A program made the position numbers and the translations under genes. Shown piece by piece: positions 31,862-40,593 of a stretch of DNA of 53,838 nt. The stretch is taken from contig NZ_NPKO01000020.1 in NCBI RefSeq assembly GCF_008329605.1, forward strand, positions 1 to 53,838. Reading direction: 5' to 3'. The notes under the pieces were generated by a model. The model saw nothing but the letters and a program-made list of their open reading frames with translations, was not told the origin of the DNA and searched no databases. This stretch comes from Mycolicibacterium sp. P9-64 (lineage in GTDB: Bacteria > Actinomycetota > Actinomycetes > Mycobacteriales > Mycobacteriaceae). Numbering within the stretch: position 1 is the stretch's first letter; every line of letters begins with the position of its first letter.

Positions 31862-33087
31862 GGGTTGATCGTGTTCTCCCCGATTTGGCGTCCCCAGACG
31901 TATTCGATGGCAAAGGGCTGACCGAGGCCGAGGTGGTTGTAGGGAGCGACGCTGGCTCCGGTGTCCATCACGAGGTACGGGCCAGGCCACAGGTCACGGG
32001 TGACGGGCTGCCAGCAGCCGGGCCGCCCCTCGGGGCCGCCACGGGCGTTCACCCGGGGCAAGTTGTCGGGGTACACGTACGGGTTGGGCGCACCGAGGAC
32101 CTCGGAGTGGGTGCGCAGCGAGTAGCCGTTGCCGCCGAGCGACGAGGCGATCTTGGGCTCGGCGTCGTGCAGGTTGCGGACGGTGCAGAACAGTTCCGGG
32201 CTGTACTCGTCGAGCAGCGCACTGGTCGGGACGAGGTCGGCTGCGGCGCGGACCAGGTACGGGCCGCCACGCTCGAAGACGTCGCCACCGGTATTGCCGA
32301 ATCCGACCGCCGACATCAACGCCTGGTCCAGATTGCCCCGTTGGTCGTTGAGCGTGCGGGCCGTGGTGACGGCGTGCTCGAGGCTGTCGAAGAGGTTGGG
32401 CGCTGCGTCGGAGTAGACGTCGGCGAGGTCGGCCAGCTTCTGGTTGTCCTGCTGGATTCGCGGCATCAACGGATTGACGTCGGCCAGGATCGCGTTGCCG
32501 TTCTCGATCGACTGACCGAACCGGTCACCCAGCCCGTCGAGTGCTTGCGCGGTCGCGGTGAGCGTCTGGTTGAGCTTGACCGGATCGACCTTCTCGGCCA
32601 CTGACACCACGGTCTCGAACAGCGTGTTGAACTCCGTCGTCACGCCGGAAACGTCGATCACGTCGGAGGACTTGATGCGTGCCTTCGACGGGTCCTTCGG
32701 CGAGCTGAAGGCGACGTACTTGTTGCCGAACACCGTGGTCGCCTTGATCTCGGCTTCCACGTTCTGCGGGATCAGATGGACGAAGTCCCTGTTGACGTCG
32801 AGGATCACCTTGGCCTTCGGCACACCGCCCGCCTCGACCGCCTCGACCGCCGCCACCCGACCGATCTCGACGCCGTTGTAGGTGACCTTCGACCCGGGAT
32901 CCATCGACAGACCCGCCCGCGCCGAGAGCATCGTCAACTTCTCGGGGTGGGCGAAGTCGCCGCGGAACTGCGCCCACACCAGGCCGACGACGATGGCGGT
33001 GATGACCAGAAGGACCAGACCCGCCAGCTTGTACGGCGGAGTCCTCGGCGTGTTGACCGGAAGTTGTACTTGCTCGGGTGCGGTCAT
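31858..33087 (-). CDS. mce1A: Mce1A, substrate-binding subunit of the Mce1 importer
   Basis: This 409-residue protein has a short cytoplasmic start, one membrane helix (LAGLVLLVITAIVVGLVWA, about residues 21-39) and an MCE domain (MDPGSKVTYNGVEIGRVAAVEAV and EIKATTVFGNKYVAF). The helical region follows, ending in a small C-terminal domain with cysteines (ELFCTVRNL, GRPGCWQP). Mce1A is the subunit named for mammalian cell entry. The ATG at 33087 lies 4 bases after yrbE1B. The open frame upstream to 33210 overlaps yrbE1B and is rejected. Confidence 0.93.
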   Translation of the reverse strand: MTAPEQVQLPVNTPRTPPYKLAGLVLLVITAIVVGLVWAQFRGDFAHPEKLTMLSARAGLSMDPGSKVTYNGVEIGRVAAVEAVEAGGVPKAKVILDVNRDFVHLIPQNVEAEIKATTVFGNKYVAFSSPKDPSKARIKSSDVIDVSGVTTEFNTLFETVVSVAEKVDPVKLNQTLTATAQALDGLGDRFGQSIENGNAILADVNPLMPRIQQDNQKLADLADVYSDAAPNLFDSLEHAVTTARTLNDQRGNLDQALMSAVGFGNTGGDVFERGGPYLVRAAADLVPTSALLDEYSPELFCTVRNLHDAEPKIASSLGGNGYSLRTHSEVLGAPNPYVYPDNLPRVNARGGPEGRPGCWQPVTRDLWPGPYLVMDTGASVAPYNHLGLGQPFAIEYVWGRQIGENTINP

Positions 33088-33091
33088 CGGA

Positions 33092-33961
33092 TTACACCGT
33101 GAGGTTGAAGTTGGCGTCGGTGCCGTAAAGCGCCAACGAAGCGAACAGGACGACCAACACGATCGCGATGAGTGAGGCGCGCATCGACCGGCCGACGGCC
33201 TCGCCGACACCCACCGGACCGCCGCTGGCGTAGAAGCCGTAGTAGCAGTGGTTCAGCATGACGATGACCGAGATGATGATGGCCTGCACGAACGACCAGG
33301 CCACGTCGTCGGGTCGGAGGAACGTGTTGAAGTAGTGCTCGTAGGTGCCCGTGGACTGCCCGTAGAACAACGTGGTGGTCACCTGAGCGGCGATGAACGA
33401 CGCCAGGATGGCCATCGCGTAGAGCGGGATGATGACCACGAAGCCGGCCAGGATGCGGGTCGACACCAGGTATGAGATGGACTTGATCCCCATCACCTCG
33501 AGCGCGTCGATCTCCTCGCTGATGCGCATGGCGCCCAGCTCTGCGGTCGCGCCGGCGCCGACCGTCGAGGCCAACGCGATGCCTGCCTGAACGGGAGCGG
33601 CGATGCGCACGTTGACGAGTGCGGCGAAGAATCCGGTGAACGCCTCGACGCCGATGTTGCCGAGCGAGGCGAAACCCTGGATGGCGATCAGCGAGCCGCC
33701 GGAGAGCGTGACGAACCCGACGATCGCGACGGTGCCACCGATGACGGCCATGGCGCCGGTGCCCATCCCGATCTCGGCGATCAGGCGCAGCATTTCCTTG
33801 CGGTAGTAGCGAAAGGCGTGTCCGATCGACCCGACCGCGGTGACGACGAACCAGGCGATGTGCCCGACGCTGTCGAGGAATCGCACCGGTGAGCCGACCC
33901 ACTTCTCACCACGGGCAACCGCCCTGGGGAACCGGGAACGAAGAACGGTCGAAGTAGACAT
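33092..33961 (-). CDS. yrbE1B: YrbE1B, MlaE-type permease of the Mce1 importer
   Basis: This 289-residue inner-membrane permease belongs to the MlaE family. It pairs with YrbE1A and a shared ATPase (MceG, not in this window). It contains multiple helices and the conserved cytoplasmic coupling segment GAMRISEEIDALEVMGI (about residues 145-161), which contacts the ATPase. The second conserved stretch is GPVGVGEAVGRSMRASL near the end. The ATG at 33961 is one base beyond the yrbE1A stop; the ten upstream codons in frame are not needed. Confidence 0.94.
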   Translation of the reverse strand: MSTSTVLRSRFPRAVARGEKWVGSPVRFLDSVGHIAWFVVTAVGSIGHAFRYYRKEMLRLIAEIGMGTGAMAVIGGTVAIVGFVTLSGGSLIAIQGFASLGNIGVEAFTGFFAALVNVRIAAPVQAGIALASTVGAGATAELGAMRISEEIDALEVMGIKSISYLVSTRILAGFVVIIPLYAMAILASFIAAQVTTTLFYGQSTGTYEHYFNTFLRPDDVAWSFVQAIIISVIVMLNHCYYGFYASGGPVGVGEAVGRSMRASLIAIVLVVLFASLALYGTDANFNLTV

Positions 33962-33962
33962 G

Positions 33963-34763
33963 TCAGTGCCCCGTTCCGAACCGCACGCCAATGGTTGTCA
34001 GGATGACGTTGACCGCGAACAGCGCGATCACGCACAAGACCAGGGTCTCGTTGACCGCGGTCCCGACGCCCTTGGCGCCGCCGGACACGGTCAGTCCGCG
34101 GTAGCAGCCGACCAGCCCGGCGATCAGGCCGAACGTCATGGCCTTGACGATCGAGATCACCACTTCTGGCAAACCGGTGATGAGCGTCAGCGTCGACACG
34201 TACGCGCCTGCCGAGATGTTCTGCACGTACACCCCGAACACGAACCCGCCGACCAGGCCGATGGTGATGACTGCACCGTTGAGCAGCAGCGCCACGAACG
34301 TCGAGGCGAGCACACGGGGGACCACCAGCCGGTGGATCGGGTCGATGCCGAGCACCTCGAGGGCGTCGATCTCCTCGCGGATGGTCCTGGCGCCGATGTC
34401 GGCGCAGATCGCGGTCGAGCCTGCGCCTGCCACCACGAGCACCGTCACCAATGGACCCAGCTGGGTCACGGCGCCCAACGCCGCACCCGCGCCGGAGATG
34501 TCGGCTGCGCCGAACTCCTTGAGGAGGATGTTCAGCGTGAAGATGATCAGCACCGTCAGCGGGATCGACACCGCGAGGGTCGGCAGGAACGCCACCCGCA
34601 TCAGGAACCAGCCCTGAAGGATGAACTCCCGCCACTGGAAAGGCCGACGGAACAACGCCTTACCCGTCAGCACGCACATCTTGACGAAACCACCGACTGC
34701 AGTCAGACCAGGCTTCACCTGGTCGCGCACGTAGTCGAAGAGACCTGGCGTCTGCGCCGTCAC
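33963..34763 (-). CDS. yrbE1A: YrbE1A, MlaE-type permease of the Mce1 importer
   Basis: This 266-residue MlaE-family permease partners YrbE1B. The coupling motif GARTIREEIDALEVLGIDPI is at about residues 124-143, and GGAKGVGTAVNETLVLC lies near the end. It starts at a GTG (34763-34761) preceded by AGGGGAGCGG. It stands 221 bases downstream of fadD5, the largest gap inside the mce1 cluster, with an imperfect palindrome in the gap (34873-34893). Part of the operon may therefore have its own promoter or control there. Confidence 0.94.
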   Translation of the reverse strand: MTAQTPGLFDYVRDQVKPGLTAVGGFVKMCVLTGKALFRRPFQWREFILQGWFLMRVAFLPTLAVSIPLTVLIIFTLNILLKEFGAADISGAGAALGAVTQLGPLVTVLVVAGAGSTAICADIGARTIREEIDALEVLGIDPIHRLVVPRVLASTFVALLLNGAVITIGLVGGFVFGVYVQNISAGAYVSTLTLITGLPEVVISIVKAMTFGLIAGLVGCYRGLTVSGGAKGVGTAVNETLVLCVIALFAVNVILTTIGVRFGTGH

Positions 34764-34872
34764 GAGGACCGCTCCCCTGCTTCCATGACAACGCCGCAGC
34801 TACCGAGGCGCACCGGCAAAACCTGTCGCACGCCCCCTCCTCGCTGCTGCCCCGTGTGTGTGATCGCGGTCT

Positions 34873-34893
34873 CCCTACTCGTCGGTAGTAAGG
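34873..34893. promoter_or_regulatory. Imperfect inverted repeat upstream of yrbE1A
   Basis: Arms CCCTACT and AGTAAGG with a 7-base centre agree at 6 of 7 positions. The element lies 110 bases upstream of the yrbE1A start in the gap after fadD5. TACT/AGTA half-sites are common in TetR-family operators, so it is a candidate operator for the permease-mce section. Confidence 0.4.
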
Positions 34894-34984
34894 CGGACCA
34901 CAGGACTGTACCCGATCCGATCGGGCCGGTGCACCGCATCGGCAGGATTGTGACCGCAACCGTTAGCAAACGCATCATCGCTGG

Positions 34985-36637
34985 TCAGGCCTTCAGCGTT
35001 CTGGCAGAAACCGTTGACGCAGAAGAACTTTCGCTAGCGTCAACGGAACTGTCGGCGCGGAAGCGCGTTCTCAGTTCCGTCTTCAACACCTTGCCTGCGG
35101 GATTTCTTGGCAGCGCTTCGACCACTTCGAGCGCCTTGGGATGCTTGTACCGGGCCAGCCGATCGGTGAGGAAACCCTCGAGCTCGGCCAGGGTCAGTTC
35201 AGTCCGTGCGACCGCCCCGAGGGCAACTATCGCCACCGGAACTTCACCCCATCTTTCGTCCGGCCTGCCGATCACCGCCACCTCGGCGATCGCGGGGTGC
35301 CCTGCCAGCACGTTCTCCACCTCGGCGCAGTAGATGTTCTCGCCACCGGAGATGATCATGTCCTTCTTGCGGTCGACCACCCAGACGTAACCCTCTTCGT
35401 CCTGGCGGACCAGATCACCCGAGTGGAACCAACCGCCGGCGAACGCCTCGGCGGTCGCGGTGGGGTTGTTCCAGTAGCCGGCCATCAATGTCGGTGCGCG
35501 GTAGACGATTTCGCCTATCTCGCCGACGGGGACGTCGTTCATGTCCTCGTCGACGACGCGCGCCGCGACCGTCGGGATGACCTTGCCGACCGACCCGAGC
35601 TTGCGGATGGCATCACCGCTGAGCAGCATGCACGTCACCGGCGACATCTCGGTCTGACCGAAGGCGGCGAAGATCTGCGCTCCCGGGAACGTCTCGGCCA
35701 TCTCCCGCAGCAGCGTGTCCGACGCCGGCGCCGCGCCCCAGGACAGCACCCGCAGGCGGAGCTGCCGAGGGTTGGCCTTCTGCGCGGCGCAGACCGCCTG
35801 CCACTGGGCAGGCACCAGGAAGATCGACGTCACGCCCTCGGCTTCGAGCACGTCGAGCAACGTCCCCGGATCGAAGGCACCGACCGGGTACAGCACGGTC
35901 GGCAGGCCGAGCAGCAGGCCACTGATGAGGTTGCCGACACCGGCGATGTGGAACAGCGGTACGCCGACGAAGCCGACGTCGCCGTTGATGTCGGGGCTGA
36001 TCGTGAAGAGATTGGTCATCGCCTGACCGGCGATGTTGTTGTGGGTCAGCACGGCGCCCTTGGGCCTGCCCGTGGTCCCCGAGGTGTACATGATCAGCGC
36101 CGGTGAGTCGTTCGGGATGTCTGGAATCTCCAGGGCGCCCGGTGCCCTACCCTCTTCGGCGAGCAACTCGTCGTAACCGAGGAGCCCGTCCTCGCTGACC
36201 CCGCCCGCGACGATCACGGTGGTCAGGATCGAATCGATGGCGCGCACCGCCGTCGCGACACCGGCGAGCACCGGTTCGGTCACCACCACCCGCGCTTCGC
36301 AGTCGCTGACCAGGAAGGCGATCTCCGGTGGCGTCATGCGGAAGTTCACCGGCACCGCGATGGCGCCCAGCAGGTTGGTGGCCAGAACCGTTTCGACGAA
36401 CTCCGTCCGGTTCAGCATCAGGACCAACACCCGATCGCCAAAACCGACCCCCCGCCGGCTCAGCGCGCCGGCCAGCGCGGTGACGCGGCCATCCAGCTCA
36501 CCCCAGGTGGTGGTGTGACCGAGGAACCTCAGTGCCGTGGCATCGGGCTGCATCAACGCGTGACGTGCGAGCTGGTTGGTCCAGTTCTGCCTGCGTGCCA
36601 GGAACGGCTGCTCGACGGGCGACGGAGAAGCGGTCAA
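34985..36637 (-). CDS. fadD5: Fatty-acyl-CoA synthetase FadD5
   Basis: This 550-residue adenylate-forming ligase activates fatty acids with ATP and CoA. The AMP-binding P-loop is LIMYTSGTTGRPKGAVLTHNN (about residues 182-202). FGQTEMSP is the adenine motif, and HSGDLVRQDEEGYVWVVDRKKDMIISGGENIY is the hinge region. The catalytic lysine is in NPAGKVLKTELR. The C-terminal 25 residues are Ser-rich. The start is a TTG (36637-36635) with GGGGAG 9 bases upstream; no ATG or GTG lies near it. It is the first gene of the mce1 cluster and probably activates lipids imported through Mce1. Confidence 0.93.
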   Translation of the reverse strand: MTASPSPVEQPFLARRQNWTNQLARHALMQPDATALRFLGHTTTWGELDGRVTALAGALSRRGVGFGDRVLVLMLNRTEFVETVLATNLLGAIAVPVNFRMTPPEIAFLVSDCEARVVVTEPVLAGVATAVRAIDSILTTVIVAGGVSEDGLLGYDELLAEEGRAPGALEIPDIPNDSPALIMYTSGTTGRPKGAVLTHNNIAGQAMTNLFTISPDINGDVGFVGVPLFHIAGVGNLISGLLLGLPTVLYPVGAFDPGTLLDVLEAEGVTSIFLVPAQWQAVCAAQKANPRQLRLRVLSWGAAPASDTLLREMAETFPGAQIFAAFGQTEMSPVTCMLLSGDAIRKLGSVGKVIPTVAARVVDEDMNDVPVGEIGEIVYRAPTLMAGYWNNPTATAEAFAGGWFHSGDLVRQDEEGYVWVVDRKKDMIISGGENIYCAEVENVLAGHPAIAEVAVIGRPDERWGEVPVAIVALGAVARTELTLAELEGFLTDRLARYKHPKALEVVEALPRNPAGKVLKTELRTRFRADSSVDASESSSASTVSARTLKA

Positions 36638-36681
36638 CGGCTGATGCTCCCCTGGTCACGTGCGCGGGTTGCGCGATGTTG

Positions 36682-36697
36682 ATATTTGATCAAACAT
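36682..36697. promoter_or_regulatory. Palindrome between fadD5 and mce1R, candidate Mce1R operator
   Basis: The perfect 10-base palindrome TTTGATCAAA (36685-36694) extends to 16 bases with one mismatched pair. It lies 45 bases from the fadD5 start and 122 from the mce1R start. It is an AT-rich island in a GC-rich gap, as expected for a promoter-operator, and suits a GntR dimer controlling both genes. Confidence 0.5.
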
Positions 36698-36818
36698 GGT
36701 GTTGCCCCGGTCACAATATGGCCTCGGCCGCTTCGGGACAACCCCGCGCCAGGCACAGGAACAACGCCAGGTCAATGACACGACATGGCCAAAGACGAAC
36801 GGGGAACGGGACGAAGCC

Positions 36819-37490
36819 GTGAACGCACCCACCAAGCGGGTTCATCGCGAACAGCTGGCCGATGAGGTGGCGTCGCACCTGCGTTCTGGCATCATGTCCG
36901 GCACGCTGCGGCCGGGCACGTTCATCCGGCTCGACGAGACCGCCGCCGAGCTCGGCGTCAGCATCACACCGGTGCGCGAGGCCTTGCGCACGCTGCGCGG
37001 CGAGGGCATGGTTCGGCTCGAACCCCACAGGGGCCACGTGGTCTCGCCGTTGACGCGCGACGACATCGACGACATGTTCTGGCTGCAGGCCACGATCGCC
37101 AGCCAGGTCGCCACGTCAGTCGTACAGCGCATCACCGACGAGGAGATCGACGAACTCGAGCGGCGTACCGAGGCGCTCGCCGACGCCATCGAGCATCGGC
37201 ACGCCGACGACGTCATCGATGCCGAGTTCGCCTTCCACCGGGCATTCAACCGCGCCTCGGGGCGGATCAAGCTCGCGTGGTTCCTGCACCACGCGACCCG
37301 CTACCTGCCGCCGCACATCTACGCCACCGACCCCAACTGGGGTCCGACCACGATGGCCAATCGCCGCGAGTTGATCGCGGCGCTGCGGCGGCGCGATACC
37401 GATGAGGTGATCCGGCTGACGCACCGCCAGTTCGCCGACGGCGCACGGCGTCTCACCGAGCGCCTCGACGAGCTGGGGTTGTGGTCCTGA
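36819..37490 (+). CDS. mce1R: GntR/FadR-type repressor of the mce1 operon, Mce1R
   Basis: This 223-residue regulator has an N-terminal winged helix (LADEVASHLRSGIMSGTLRPGTFIRLDETAAELGVSITPVREAL, about residues 12-55, and a VRLEPHRGHVV wing). An all-helical FCD ligand-binding domain with metal-ligand-type residues follows (DAEFAFHRAFNRASG and late TLHRQF-like TRHRQF context). M. tuberculosis Rv0165c occupies the same place, divergent from fadD5. The GTG at 36819 follows GGGGAACGGGA; the in-frame stretch to 36696 covers the promoter region and is rejected. The ligand is likely a fatty acid or acyl-CoA, by inference. Confidence 0.88.
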   Translation: MNAPTKRVHREQLADEVASHLRSGIMSGTLRPGTFIRLDETAAELGVSITPVREALRTLRGEGMVRLEPHRGHVVSPLTRDDIDDMFWLQATIASQVATSVVQRITDEEIDELERRTEALADAIEHRHADDVIDAEFAFHRAFNRASGRIKLAWFLHHATRYLPPHIYATDPNWGPTTMANRRELIAALRRRDTDEVIRLTHRQFADGARRLTERLDELGLWS

Positions 37491-37494
37491 CGGG

Positions 37495-37947
37495 CTAAGC
37501 GGACGCTGCGCCCGACGACAGTGCCTCGGCCCTCGACTTCAGGTTCCCGGCCAGGTGCTCCAACGCGTCGTTGACCATCTTCTTCACCATCAGCGCGGGC
37601 ACCGGCATCGTCGTCTCGACGTCCAAGTCGACGGTCAGCAGCGACGTCGAGCCCATGGCGACGACGGAGAACAGCTGCTCCTGCTTGGAGAACAGGTCGC
37701 CCTGCTGCATGACGGTCTGAATCTGGTTCTCGCCCGGGTAGTAAACGGCCTGGATGTAGCTGATGTCGAAACCCGAAACGGCGGCGTCGAGGCGCAGCTG
37801 GCTGGGACGGCCATCGTCGTAACGCGCCAGCACCCATACCCCCTTCACCTCTTCGTTCCATTGCGGGTAGGACTCGAAGTCGGCGACGATCGCAATGATC
37901 GAATCGGCGGAGGCCGAAACCTCGACGGTCTTGCTCACGAGCGGCAT
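37495..37947 (-). CDS. SRPBCC family protein (Rv0164/TB18.5-like)
   Basis: This 150-residue single-domain protein of the START/polyketide-cyclase superfamily binds hydrophobic ligands in a deep pocket. It begins MPLVSKTVEVSASADSIIAIVADFESYPQWNEEVKGVWVL, the family's usual N-terminus, and ends with the long C-terminal helix VKKMVNDALEHLAGNLKSRAEA. Its position beside mce1R matches Rv0164. The ATG at 37947 is family-consistent; the frame upstream to 38052 overlaps the divergent dehydrogenase. A role in handling lipids near the mce1 locus is plausible but unproven. Confidence 0.88.
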   Translation of the reverse strand: MPLVSKTVEVSASADSIIAIVADFESYPQWNEEVKGVWVLARYDDGRPSQLRLDAAVSGFDISYIQAVYYPGENQIQTVMQQGDLFSKQEQLFSVVAMGSTSLLTVDLDVETTMPVPALMVKKMVNDALEHLAGNLKSRAEALSSGAASA

Positions 37948-37988
37948 CCGTCGAGCATATCGACCGCCGTCCCCACGAACGGAGCCCC

Positions 37989-38942
37989 GTGAACCATCCC
38001 AACAACACATCCGTCCGAGTGGCGATCCTCGACGACTACCAGAACGTCGCACTGACGTCGGCAGACTGGTCGCCGGTGGCAGCCCGAGCGGAGATCACGG
38101 TGTTCGACGATCACCTCTTCGATGAAGATGAACTGGTCGCGCGCCTCGCTCCGTTCGACGTGGTCATGGTGATGCGAGAACGAACCCCATTGCCCCGCAA
38201 CGTGATCGAACGGCTACCCCGACTGAGGATGATCGCGTCGACCGGGCCGTTCAACGCGTCGATCGACATGGATGCCGCCGCCGATGCCGGAATCCACGTC
38301 GCGCACACCTCGGGTACGGTCGCGTCGACCGTCGAGTTGACCTGGGCGCTGATCCTGGCCGCGTCGCGCCATCTGGTCGCCGAACGCCGGTCCGTCGCCG
38401 AGGGTGGCTGGCAGACGGCCGTCGGTCGCGAGTTGGACCGGCGCGTGCTCGGTGTGCTCGGCCTCGGCCGGATCGGCACACGGGTGGCGCGCATCGGCGC
38501 GGCCTTCGGCATGGACGTCACGGCCTGGAGTGCGAACCTGACCGCGGAGGCCGCGGCCGAGGCCGGCGTGCGCTACCTGCCGCGCGAGGAGTTCTTCGCC
38601 ACCGCCGACGTCGTCTCCGTGCACATGAAGCTCAGTGCGCGCTCCCGCGGGCTGGTGGGGGCCGCCGAGCTCACGGCGATGAAGGAGACTGCACTGCTCG
38701 TGAATACGTCGCGCGGGCCGATCGTCGACGAGGCGGCGCTGATCGATGCGCTGCGATCACGGTCCATCGCCGGTGCGGCACTCGACGTCTTCGACGTCGA
38801 ACCGCTGCCCGCCAACCATCCGCTGCGCACCCTCGACAACGTGCTCGCGACACCGCACATCGGCTACGTCGCCGACCGCCCCTACCGGATCTTCTTCCGC
38901 GATGCCGTCGCGGCGATCGCCGAATGGCTGGAGCGTTCCTAG
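37989..38942 (+). CDS. D-2-hydroxyacid dehydrogenase
   Basis: This 317-residue NAD-dependent enzyme interconverts a 2-oxoacid and a D-2-hydroxyacid. The cofactor motif is VLGVLGLGRIGTRVARIGAAFGMDV (about residues 152-176). The catalytic Arg region is NTSRGPIVDEAALIDAL and the Glu region LDVFDVEPLPANHPL. The usual catalytic histidine is in ATPHIGYVADRPYRIFF. Length is normal for the phosphoglycerate-dehydrogenase-like family. It starts with GTG after CGGAG. It is not part of the order I recall for M. tuberculosis and stands between the Rv0164-like and Rv0163-like genes; substrate unknown. Confidence 0.9.
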   Translation: MNHPNNTSVRVAILDDYQNVALTSADWSPVAARAEITVFDDHLFDEDELVARLAPFDVVMVMRERTPLPRNVIERLPRLRMIASTGPFNASIDMDAAADAGIHVAHTSGTVASTVELTWALILAASRHLVAERRSVAEGGWQTAVGRELDRRVLGVLGLGRIGTRVARIGAAFGMDVTAWSANLTAEAAAEAGVRYLPREEFFATADVVSVHMKLSARSRGLVGAAELTAMKETALLVNTSRGPIVDEAALIDALRSRSIAGAALDVFDVEPLPANHPLRTLDNVLATPHIGYVADRPYRIFFRDAVAAIAEWLERS

Positions 38943-38946
38943 CCTC

Positions 38947-39399
38947 CTACTCGACGACCGCGGGCTCCAACAGCGCGCGGATCGCCTCCGGTATCGGTAC
39001 CGGTCTGCGGGTCGACCGGTCGACGTACACGTGTACCCAGTGACCGACCGCCGCAACGGGCGTGTCCACGCCTGGTTCAGCCGATTCGAAGACCGCCAAC
39101 CGATAGGTCACGCTGCTAGTCCCGAGCCGTGTCACGCCGAACCCGACGACCAGTGGGTCGGGAAACTTCACCTCGGCGAAGTAGCGGCACCCGGACTCGG
39201 CGACCACGCCCAACCACGGCGCCGTCAGGGGGTCCACGCCGAGGCTGACATTGATCCAGGCGTTGATCGCCGTGTCGAAGAGCTCGTAGTACACCGCGTT
39301 GTTGAGGTGGCCGAACATGTCGTTGTCCGTCCAGCGCGTCAGCACGGGCCAGTGCACCGGGAAGTCGCCCGACGTCAGATCTCTTTCGGCACCCGTCAT
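38947..39399 (-). CDS. Hotdog-fold acyl-CoA thioesterase (Rv0163-like)
   Basis: This 150-residue single hotdog domain is of the 4-hydroxybenzoyl-CoA thioesterase type. It has VLTRWTDNDMFGHLNNAVYYELFDTAIN (about residues 19-46), with Asp25/Asp27 and the NDMFGHLNN motif that sets the active-site Asp and helix. The second conserved part is CRYFAEVKFPDPLVVGFGV. It hydrolyses acyl-CoA thioesters. Position matches Rv0163. The stop lies 4 bases from the convergent dehydrogenase stop. Confidence 0.9.
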   Translation of the reverse strand: MTGAERDLTSGDFPVHWPVLTRWTDNDMFGHLNNAVYYELFDTAINAWINVSLGVDPLTAPWLGVVAESGCRYFAEVKFPDPLVVGFGVTRLGTSSVTYRLAVFESAEPGVDTPVAAVGHWVHVYVDRSTRRPVPIPEAIRALLEPAVVE

Positions 39400-39427
39400 G
39401 GCCGCATCATGTCAGGCTCGGGCGTCT

Positions 39428-39452
39428 GCCCCTCGCGCGAGCGCTCATCGCC
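39428..39452 (-). repeat. 25-base dispersed repeat, copy 1
   Basis: Read on the minus strand it starts GGCGATGAGCGCT and agrees with 41768-41792 (plus strand) at 22 of 25 bases. It lies in the gap between the divergent thioesterase and alcohol dehydrogenase genes. Confidence 0.65.
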
Positions 39453-39482
39453 ATCACGTGGGGCACTGGCAGTCTGGAGGTC

Positions 39483-40583
39483 ATGAAGATCCGCGGAGCC
39501 GTCCTCGAGCGCATCGGAGCACCCCGCGACTACGCGCAGTCGCGACCGTTGACCATCGCCGAGCTCGATCTCGAACCGCCCGGAGACACCGAGCTGCTCG
39601 TCCGCATCGAAGCCGCAGGGCTGTGCCACTCCGACCTGTCGGTGGTCGACGGCAACCGGGTGCGGCCGGTGCCGATGCTGCTCGGCCACGAGGCCGCGGG
39701 AATCGTCGAGCAGGTGGGCGCCGCGGTGTCGGACGTCGCGGTCGGGCAGCGTGTGGTGATGACGTTCCTGCCGCGGTGTGGCGACTGCGCGTCCTGCGCT
39801 ACCGACGGTCTTGCCCCGTGTCAGCCGGGCAGCGCCACCAATGGCGCGGGCACGCTGCTGTCCGGCAAGACCCGGCTGACGCGCGACGGCGCGGAGGTGC
39901 TGCATCACCTCGGGGTGTCGGCGTTCGCCACCCACGCCGTCGTCGACCGTCGCTCGGTCGTGCCCGTCGACGCCGACGTACCTCCCGTCGTCGCATCGCT
40001 GCTCGGGTGCGCGGTGCTGACCGGCGGCGGTGCCGTGCTCAACGCCGGACGTCCACAACCGGGGCAGACGGTCGTCGTGGTCGGCATGGGCGGGGTCGGC
40101 ATGGCGGCCATGCTCACCGCTCTGGCCCACGACCACGTCCGCGTCGTCGCGGTCGACCAGGTGCGCGACAAGCTGGACCGCGCGCTGGAGCTCGGGGCCC
40201 ACGCGGCGCACTCGCCGGATCAGGTCGGCGATCTCAAGGCAACGGTCGTGATCGAGGCCGCGGGGCATCCGTCGGCGTTGGAGACGGCCATCGGCCTGAC
40301 CGCGCAGGGCGGACGCACAATCACCGTCGGCCTGCCGCGCCCGGATGCGCGAATCAGCCTGTCGCCCTTGGCCTTGGTCGCAGAGGGCCGGTCGTTGATC
40401 GGCAGCTACCTCGGCTCAGCGGTGCCGGCCAGGGACATCCCCCGGTTCGTGGAGCTGTGGCGGTCGGGGCGCCTGCCGGTGGAGTCACTGGTGTCGTCGA
40501 CGATCGAACTCGACCAGATCAACGAAGGCATGGACCGCCTCGCCGACGGTCAGGCCGTCCGGCAGATCATCACTTTCGACTGA
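39483..40583 (+). CDS. adhE1: Zinc-dependent alcohol dehydrogenase (Rv0162c/AdhE1-like)
   Basis: This 366-residue medium-chain zinc dehydrogenase has its catalytic zinc site in AGLCHSDLS and GHEAAGIV, its structural zinc cysteines in CGDCASCATDGLAPC (about residues 100-114), and its NAD motif in VVVVGMGGVGMAAML. The residue after strand two is Asp (VVAVDQVRDKL), which favours NAD. It differs clearly from the NDMA-dependent enzyme at 11187, and synteny beside the Rv0163-like gene supports AdhE1. Substrate unknown; primary alcohols or aldehydes are expected. It ends 56 bases before the enolase-superfamily gene, with that gene's operator between. Confidence 0.87.
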   Translation: MKIRGAVLERIGAPRDYAQSRPLTIAELDLEPPGDTELLVRIEAAGLCHSDLSVVDGNRVRPVPMLLGHEAAGIVEQVGAAVSDVAVGQRVVMTFLPRCGDCASCATDGLAPCQPGSATNGAGTLLSGKTRLTRDGAEVLHHLGVSAFATHAVVDRRSVVPVDADVPPVVASLLGCAVLTGGGAVLNAGRPQPGQTVVVVGMGGVGMAAMLTALAHDHVRVVAVDQVRDKLDRALELGAHAAHSPDQVGDLKATVVIEAAGHPSALETAIGLTAQGGRTITVGLPRPDARISLSPLALVAEGRSLIGSYLGSAVPARDIPRFVELWRSGRLPVESLVSSTIELDQINEGMDRLADGQAVRQIITFD

Positions 40584-40593
40584 GGCACACAAC

